A stretch of DNA of 64,000 bases, from positions 5,084,001 through 5,148,000 of the forward strand of contig CAUWAG010000020.1 in assembly GCA_963556695.1 (NCBI GenBank), written 5' to 3'. This DNA is from Anthostomella pinea. Lineage: Eukaryota; Ascomycota; Sordariomycetes; Xylariales; Xylariaceae. This document shows, piece after piece, positions 57,343 to 64,000 of the stretch. The notes under the pieces were generated by a model, which was given only the letters and a program-made list of their open reading frames with translations, made no database searches and was not told the origin of the DNA. The translations under genes and the position numbers were made by a program. Position 1 is the first letter of the stretch, and each line of letters opens with the position of its first letter.

Positions 57343-58569
57343 TTAATAGTGCAGCTTGCGGTTGATCACATTAATCAGAGGCTTGTCGGTAGCCAGATTC
57401 TCCAGGTTGGCCTCGATGATAGCCAACAGCCGGCTGAAGAAGCTCAGACTCTTCCAGCTGATATGGGGCGTGATGAGAAGGTTCGGAGCTTTCCAGAGCG
57501 GGTGATCGCTCGGGAGAGGCTCCGGATCTGTCACGTCTAGCGCGGCGCCCCGAATCTGGCCGGTCTCGAGCGCTTTGATCAGAGCCTCCTGGTTGATGTG
57601 GCCGCCTCTGCCGATGTTGGACACGAAGGTCTTCTTCTTGCTGAGGATCTCGAACTGCTCCTCCGAGATGATCTGTTGCGTTTCCGGCGTCAATGGCAGG
57701 CTGATGACCAACAGATCCAGGTCTTGCGCGAGGAAGTCGTTAACGCTCTCCTTGGTAGGCCCGTGGAACCACTTCGCGGGCAGGAGGCCATCCTGATCGC
57801 CGGTCCCGGGGACGCAGTAGCTGTCGTCCTTTTTCGACTCAGGTGTGGTCCGCTCGTTTCGCGTGTACGCATAGACCTCCAAGCCCATCGCACTGCCTAA
57901 GCGCGCGCATTGTCTGCCGATAGCACCATAACCTAAAATGCCCCTAGGACAAGTGCGTGCTGTCAGCCGAGGCCTGTTGAACCCCTTGGAGTGGTGGAAC
58001 AAACTCACATCCGTAAGCCAGGCGAGTCTTGGACCCTTACATCGAAGGATTGCTCCCATTTGCCCGTTTCCATTAGACTGGCATACCGCTGGAACTTATG
58101 GCCATGCGACAACCATGTGCCAATGACCCATTCGGCGATCTGAGGTCTGTACACTTTGTCAGCTCCCATTGGCTCGGGAATCGGGCCTTGGGAATCAAGA
58201 CAAGCACGGATGTACTCACGCATGGGCTCCGTTGGCCGTGCAGAAGAGCACTCTCTCGTCCTGATACTTCGGGTGGCTCGGCCACTTATCGGCGCCGGCG
58301 GAGATGAGTTGAATGTAGCGGACCTTGGGCACCAGATGCGCAGGAGGTGGAAGGTAGGTTGCCAGTATGGTAACCCTATGCCACATTTCCTGGTCAAACT
58401 CCTCGGGCCTGGTAAATTCATTGCCGGGTTTGAAGGCGTTGAACCATATGATCTCGAGGCCGGGGTGCCGTTTGGCGATGCGCCCGGTCCATTCCGTGTC
58501 CTCCGCCCCGGGAAGAAAGACGAGGAGTACATCCTTGCTCAGAGGGCCGGCTGCTTCGGTTCCAGACAT
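57343..58569 (-). CDS. D-2-hydroxyacid dehydrogenase, NAD-binding
   Basis: Exons 58569-58220, 58146-58009 and 57943-57343 give 362 aa; introns are 73 and 65 nt with GTGAGT-type donors. The NAD-binding motif is GILGYGAIGRQCARLG (G-x-G-x-x-G). Catalytic residues in family order: Arg in VSNIGRGGHIN, Glu in the DVTDPEPLP segment and His in LLITPHISW. Substrate-domain landmark: LISAGADKWPSHP. It reduces a 2-keto acid with NAD(P)H or the reverse, in the cytosol (hydroxypyruvate, glyoxylate or a sugar-acid product). Located between a GH43/MFS pair and GH127, it might handle sugar-acid metabolites; that is inference only. Confidence 0.88.
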
Positions 58570-59424
58570 GATGTCGCCGAGTACTCTCCCAATGCCTCAA
58601 TGTCTCAATGGCTTATGGGTGTTGATACGGGAAAGCTTGAAGCCCCCAGCGCATTTCGGTTCAGAGCCGCATGCTTATCTCGGCGATGACAAATCGGCCG
58701 GCGATACGGTAGGTTGGAACTTTTGTGTTGTAACTTTTGCGTTCGACCGTTGCCGTGGGACCGCGATTGTGACTAGGTGCAAACTACCTCGATAAGTTCT
58801 TAAACTAAGGTAGGGACATGTGATCTCCACGTTGCCGTCTCTGAGGTACCTAGGTATTACCGGTAGACACTCGAAGTTGCAGGCACTACTAGACTTCTAT
58901 CCTGCCATATCTCCACGCCAGGATCGTGATTGCATATCATGGCCACCTCACTACAAGGGTCTCTCATTGAACCATGAAAGCTGCAGGCAGGGGATGTCGC
59001 CATAAACCCTAATAATCACCCAAACCGAGCACCCTACGGAACCGTAGAGCGTTCCCTGTATTGCGGACAGTCTCCTTGCAGCTGAGTATCCCGGTTACGC
59101 TGTGAGGAGGAGTATGCCGCTTGGAATAATGCTACGAATCGTATTCACAGGTCCCGTGCTGTACATATGCCAGGGGCATTGTGCGATACGCTACCAGTAC
59201 CAACAGTACCCATCCTGGCTTCTCATTATGCTCGTTCATGCCGGAGCACACGAAGGACGCGTCTGGTCTGCTGCAAGCATGGACGTGCAACCCTAGGCTG
59301 GAAGAAAACGAGAACGCCGAGCACGAGAGCACACAGCGGGATGGTCTGGGTCATCTAGTCGTATTGTGCACACAACCTGACGCCATACTGAGATTGTCTT
59401 GCTACGACTACGATATCGTTACAA
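58570..59424. other. intergenic
   Basis: No gene seen. Contains a 10-bp palindrome TACCTAGGTA at 58847-58856. Confidence 0.45.
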
Positions 59425-61326
59425 TCATGAAGGAAGGGAGCCCGATACCGACCAATACACAACATAATTGAACCCCTGCGCATCATAGAAAGGACCCAGG
59501 CTCACATTCTCCCCATTAGCCATGCCCGTGAAGTCCAAGGTCGAGGTACTCGTTCGAACCAATGAGCTCAACGTCAAAGTCGGGGCCGAGCTAAGCGAAC
59601 TGTTGCCGTAATTGCCGGACAATACCGTCGGTCCGTACGCCACAGCGGCGAGGCTCTGGTCGTCGTTGGCGGCGATGAGTCGCAGTGTCATCGGCAGCGC
59701 GACGGTGACCGTGTCGCCCGAGGCCCAGGTCCGCGAGAGGGTAAGGTATGAGCCTGGGGTCGTGGTGGTGGTCCGTTGTTCACCATTGACCGCGATCGCA
59801 GCACCTGATGTCCAGGATGGAATGCGAATCTTCATATCCCATGTGCCCGCACCCACGACTGTCAGGGTCGTCGTGTCGCCCACTGGGTAGGTCGTCGTCT
59901 GTGTGACGGTAGTGCTGCGCTGGATCCAGTTCAACTTGGAGGGGGTGAACAGGTTGACGTAGAGTGACGACTCGTCATAGGCGTAGATCGAGTCCATGAG
60001 CTTCGTGTTTGTCTCCACGCCCGTCCCCTGGCAGCACCAGAAGGACTCGTAGTCAGTCGACCATGTCCCGCCTCCCCAAGCTGGGCCGATGCCACGATGT
60101 CCGCCCGCGTCCAGAGGAGTGAAGTACGTGATGTGGCCGTGATTACTGCTGGGATTCTGCTGGCCAAGCAGATGGTTCAACAGGGCTCGCTCGTAGAAAT
60201 CGAAGTAGCTCGCGTCGGGGTCGATTGTCCACAACTCCCTCGTCAGCTTCAGCATGTTGTAGCTGTTACACGCCTCAGCGGTGTCGTTGGTAAGATAGCC
60301 CGCGATGATGTCGGCTTCGTGAAAATGTTCGGCCTGGCTGTTACCGCCGATGGCGTAGGTATGGTCGTTGACAGTGATGTCCCAGGCATTCTTGGCAATA
60401 TCGAGGTATCGTGTAGTGCCGGTCTGCTTGTACTCGTGCACTGCGCCAATCCACTTTGGCACCTGGGTGTTCGCGTGCAATCCATTGAGCTGATCCTCAT
60501 CAGAGGCGAGCGGGTCGAATACGGCGGCATGGTCGAATCGCTGGGCCGTAGTCAACCACTGACTATCTCCTGTCCAGTAGTAGATTTCCGCGAGCACATC
60601 ATTCATTCCACCAAATTCCGTTTGCATGAGACTCTGCATATTGCTGGTGCTGAGCTTGCCTGTCCGCGTGTTCACCCATCCTGCCAACGCCAGCAAGACG
60701 TCTTTGGCATTCGTGTCACCTATATGACGCCAGACGTCGAGTAGGCCGGCTAGTGTCTTGTGGATCACATAGTAAGGGACATTGCCATTGGTGAGCGTCC
60801 CGGACTCCAAGAGTGTAAAGTCGGATTCTGGGAAGCCTGACAGATACCCCGTGGCGAAGCCAGCATTCGCATCATTGGCCTGACACTTGGCCAACTCGGC
60901 GACGAAATATGTAGCCCGGTCCCGGCATTCCGTGTCCTGGAGCGTCACCCAGCATTGGGCCCAGGCAGTCAGGATATGTCCCTGCACGTGGGATCGAAAG
61001 GGGAAGGTTGGATCGTCCCAACCTCCGTTTGCCGAAGCGCCATTCGTGGACAGGTTGTGATTTGACCGAAAGTTATAGAGAAGCCTCTCGACGTCGACTG
61101 CCTTGAGGTACGCAAGAGTGCGGTCTTGGTTATCCAGCCAGCGACTGTCGGTAAGCTGGACTTGGCTCAAGTCGAACAGATATGCGGAAACCCCTGTCTC
61201 GTTTCGGGCTGGAAGCACAGCTTGGCCTTGGACGGGTAACGCGTTGAAGAGCAGATTTCCGGCAAGAACAAGACTGGAAGTCAGAGCACCACGAAGGCCA
61301 TCATGGCCCTTGCTAATGGACACCAT
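59425..61326 (-). CDS. secreted GH127 beta-L-arabinofuranosidase-like protein
   Basis: A single-exon 633-aa protein from ATG 61326, chosen because a secretion signal follows (a Leu-rich stretch ending NALPVQGQA); the frame is open for 74 more codons upstream. The (alpha/alpha)6 barrel part has HVQGHILTAWAQC, FGGMNDVLAEIYYWTG and IGGNSQAEHF. The zinc-binding set of characterised GH127 enzymes, a Glu-x-Cys and a Cys-Cys pair, is conserved as EACNSYNMLKL and FWCCQGTGVE. A C-terminal beta-sandwich follows (WDMKIRIPSW). Known reaction of the family: release of L-arabinofuranose from beta-linked arabino-oligosaccharides by a Cys nucleophile. Secretion plus neighbours fits breakdown of plant arabinose-rich glycans. 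Confidence 0.88.
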   Translation of the reverse strand: MVSISKGHDGLRGALTSSLVLAGNLLFNALPVQGQAVLPARNETGVSAYLFDLSQVQLTDSRWLDNQDRTLAYLKAVDVERLLYNFRSNHNLSTNGASANGGWDDPTFPFRSHVQGHILTAWAQCWVTLQDTECRDRATYFVAELAKCQANDANAGFATGYLSGFPESDFTLLESGTLTNGNVPYYVIHKTLAGLLDVWRHIGDTNAKDVLLALAGWVNTRTGKLSTSNMQSLMQTEFGGMNDVLAEIYYWTGDSQWLTTAQRFDHAAVFDPLASDEDQLNGLHANTQVPKWIGAVHEYKQTGTTRYLDIAKNAWDITVNDHTYAIGGNSQAEHFHEADIIAGYLTNDTAEACNSYNMLKLTRELWTIDPDASYFDFYERALLNHLLGQQNPSSNHGHITYFTPLDAGGHRGIGPAWGGGTWSTDYESFWCCQGTGVETNTKLMDSIYAYDESSLYVNLFTPSKLNWIQRSTTVTQTTTYPVGDTTTLTVVGAGTWDMKIRIPSWTSGAAIAVNGEQRTTTTTPGSYLTLSRTWASGDTVTVALPMTLRLIAANDDQSLAAVAYGPTVLSGNYGNSSLSSAPTLTLSSLVRTSTSTLDFTGMANGENVSLGPFYDAQGFNYVVYWSVSGSLPS

Positions 61327-62821
61327 TAGAAGTCTGTATGCCTCCTCAGTCGCCACGATTGGTAATATGGAGGTGAAAGTGCAGTCGGGACGTAATAGCG
61401 ATATCTCATTGCAGGCGGTATTCCTTGGACCATGAGCGGTCATCCGATGCTGACTATATAGACAAGAGTGGCAACAACCAAAACCAGATCTTCCGTCCAA
61501 AGAATAGAGGGGTCCTGACTCTTGGTAGCTATCACGGGATGGAGACATTCTAGCCTCTCCAATGGCATCTCAACGCTTCGGCACAGGGGCCCTGGAGGCC
61601 TGGTGAGGCCACTCTCGCGGTATCATTCCACCGGTCGGAACGATTCCACGAACGGCATTGATCCCACCGGGTCGGTACCTGAGTCGCTTCCCCGCACTGT
61701 TTGGCGGCGAATGGCACCTCCCGGAACATAACCTGGGCGAGCGATGGTGGAGTTGTGGAGAAAAGGTAGACAGTCCTCTATAGGCAGACGATAAACAGGA
61801 TGCCTTGACGTGTAATACGAGATGCTGCTTCAGCATGACCCATTCGAGTTACTGTACGGATCACGTCAGTTGAATATTTACCTACTGCGAGTGTTCAGGG
61901 AAGTCCGTTCGGACAGCCTGTCAGCGTATGTGAAGCCCCTGAAGTCCGAAGCAGAGAGCCTTCTCCCGACACAGTTCCTTGCGAGTGTCGGTACTTTTTG
62001 GAACTGTCTGATCTGAACCACGCACCAAGACAGCCGAAGAGCCATTCAGCCACCCATATCATTGACTTCGTCCGTTCGAGGCTATCTTGTCTCACAAAGC
62101 CACACACGGCTCTCTCTACTGTGATGACAGCATGGGGTTGGCTTGGGTTGAAGAAGACTCTCCTACCCAGTGGCAGGCGGTTGACATGGCAATCGCGTAA
62201 TAACCTGAGATGAGTATCCATTCAGGGGCAATTGATCGGGACAACCGCGCAGTCGTAGCCTATTTCACATTCTCGTTTCGACCGCTCGGTGGGACCCAGG
62301 TGAGCACCTCCTCAGCAACCAGGCCAGTGTAATGGAAGTTCTAGGACTCATAGTCAGAGAGGTAGCAACAATAGTGCCCTATGATATTCTACGAACGAAC
62401 AGTTGATGGGAGTTAGGACGCGACTTCGCCTATGGCGGAGTTCTTGCCTCCCGGATCGTTGATGCTTAAGCGCCACAAGTTGATGGCGAGGACCGAGTAG
62501 GTCAGATTCCGACGTCATACTTGAGGTCGATGGGAAGAAGGATGGGATCTATTTTCAACGAGTCAACATCATCGCGGTCGACACATTTTTCGAATGGGCA
62601 CAAACCTCAATTCAATCAGCGTTGAACGGATGGTCGCGGTCGCGCCACGGTGGAGGACCAAGCGCTGAAGCGCGTCTGGTTCAGCGAGATGACCGCGCTC
62701 TGTCATTGACGTCACCAGCTGCCAACGAAACTCCTTGACATGACCACCTGCAAGGTACCGAATCATCAATACAACAAAGCGAAGTTCTCTTTACATACAG
62801 TCAGTAGCCCCTGAAAGCCTC
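61327..62821. other. intergenic
   Basis: About 1.5 kb with no supported gene. The GH127 leader region and the promoter of the DHH gene. Confidence 0.45.
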
Positions 62822-64000
62822 ATGAAGAGGACCTTGAGCTCATGTCTTTCATTGACGGTACCTCGAATAATCGCACCGAGGAGTGTGAGCCAGGTCCATC
62901 GCCAATACCTCACCTATGCGCCAACGTCAATACGCCAGCCACTCACCTTACCACAACTTGACTCTTTTGGTGGTTCAAATGTGACAATGAAACGTAACGC
63001 ATCATCAGTCGCCAAAGGAGCACCTCGAGCGAAGAAGCCCCGGCCGGAAGTACCCGAGTACCACCTGACCCCTTCATTAAGGGACGAGTCCGGGGAAGCC
63101 ATCTGGCCAGCCCCAAAGGAGCAAATCCAACAAGCCAGAGAATTCATCCTCGAATGGCACGTACCATTTACGTGACTACACCAGGCTACGGGCTAACTGC
63201 CAATCAGTGCGGCGGCAAAAAAGAGAACTTTGATCGTCCCCGATAAAGATGCTGACGGCTTGAGTTCAGGAGCAATTCTGCAGAAGACACTGGTCTTGCT
63301 CGGGCTCGACCCTGATCTCATATCAGCCCATCTACTAAAGAAGGGCAACAACCCACATGAAAAGAGCGAGCGTGAGGCCATGAAGTCTCATGAGCCAGCA
63401 TACATCATCGTCCTTGACCAGGGCTCGAGAAAAGCACCCCCAGTCATCGATGCGCCTCATAAGGCCTTGGTAATGGATCACCATTGGGCTCTTGATGATG
63501 AGTTCCCAGAAGGGTCGGAACACGTCACTGCGTGCAACTCACCGCCTGTGGCTACGAGTGCGTTACTCACCTATAATATCTGTTCTCCGCTACACGAGGA
63601 CGTAGCCCGCACCTGCGACTGGCTGTGTGTGATGGGCACTCATGGGGATCTGGGCAACACGCTGAAGTGGGAGCCGCCGTTTCCAGACATGAAGGCGGCT
63701 TTCAAGACGTATACCAAGAAGGCGATAAACGACGCCGTCTCCCTGATCAACGCACCACGTCGGACGGCCACATACGATGTCCCAGCAGCCTGGGCTGCTC
63801 TGACGGCCGCCGCTTCACCCGCCGAGCTACTCAAGAACCGCAGCCTGCTTGCGGCGAGGGCCGAGGTCAACGCAGAGGTCGAACGTTGCACGCACACGGC
63901 GCCCAGGTTCTCCGGTGACGGGAAGATCGCCGTCTTCCGCATCAACTCGGCCGCGCAGATCCACCCCGTCATCGCCACGAGGTGGGCCGGGCACCTGCAG
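62822..64000 (+). CDS. DHH-family phosphoesterase, 3' end beyond window
   Basis: Exon 1 62822-63171 and exon 2 from 63208 are open to the window end. DHH motifs in order: VPDKDADGLSSG (first Asp pair), VLDQGSR, and the name motif MDHHWAL, then GTHGDLG. Family members are Mn2+-dependent nucleases or phosphatases related to RecJ and polyphosphatases. Either the ATG at 62822 starts it, giving a basic, Ser/Leu-rich mitochondrial-type presequence, or the internal ATG at 62987 (MKRNASSVAKG), the commoner form of the family start. The intron is very short (63172-63207, 36 nt, GCTAAC branch), so the join (EWHVPFT to AAAKKRTL) is less certain than the rest. Confidence 0.75.

Overview
The window is nuclear DNA of a filamentous ascomycete, most likely a Sordariomycete. 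Genes carry short (about 45-90 nt) GT-AG introns with CTAAC/CTGAC-like branch points. Recognisable eukaryotic genes include NAF1, ALG9, a RBM25-type U1 snRNP protein, a mitochondrial bS21 and a kinesin-14. Several families are fungal (CorA-like proteins, kinase/vWA proteins, large MFS antiporters). Secreted plant-polysaccharide enzymes (GH28, PL1 remnant, GH43, GH127) suggest a plant-associated lifestyle; that is inference.

Layout. 0.7-9.9 kb: a GPI-type surface protein, a GNAT acetyltransferase, a small secreted protein, an FAD monooxygenase-like enzyme, a YwbE-domain/zinc-finger protein and an alpha/beta hydrolase. 11.1-18.1 kb is a graveyard: an F-box-like/ankyrin pseudogene, then a kinesin-14 pseudogene carrying a tRNA-derived SINE-like insertion with a 15-bp target duplication. 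18.6-24.1 kb is housekeeping: mitochondrial bS21m and RBM25/PWI (divergent), then a crotonase. 24.8-28.2 kb: an exo-polygalacturonase convergent with an MFS transporter. 28.9-38.9 kb is a second decayed stretch: a small unknown gene, a broken CorA-like membrane protein gene, a broken protein kinase/vWA gene and a broken PL1 pectate lyase. 41.3-51.3 kb: a transmembrane SH3 protein, NAF1 (with an in-frame TAG) and ALG9. 52.7-61.3 kb is a carbohydrate block (GH43, MFS, 2-hydroxyacid dehydrogenase, GH127) with a 229-bp MITE-like element. The right edge cuts a DHH phosphoesterase gene.

Main points. (1) Five loci hold in-frame TAA/TAG codons, most of them where family comparison suggests Gln or Trp. 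All fit CpA to TpA change, the signature of repeat-induced point mutation (RIP). TAG cases could also be read through or A-to-I edited, as known in Sordariomycetes. (2) Two short non-autonomous mobile elements, a SINE and a MITE, have clean termini and target duplications. (3) NAF1 keeps 81 open, protein-like codons after its TAG. I found no CRISPR array, intact tRNA or rRNA gene, and no evidence of a wholly new system; the SINE and the stop-codon pattern are the best leads.
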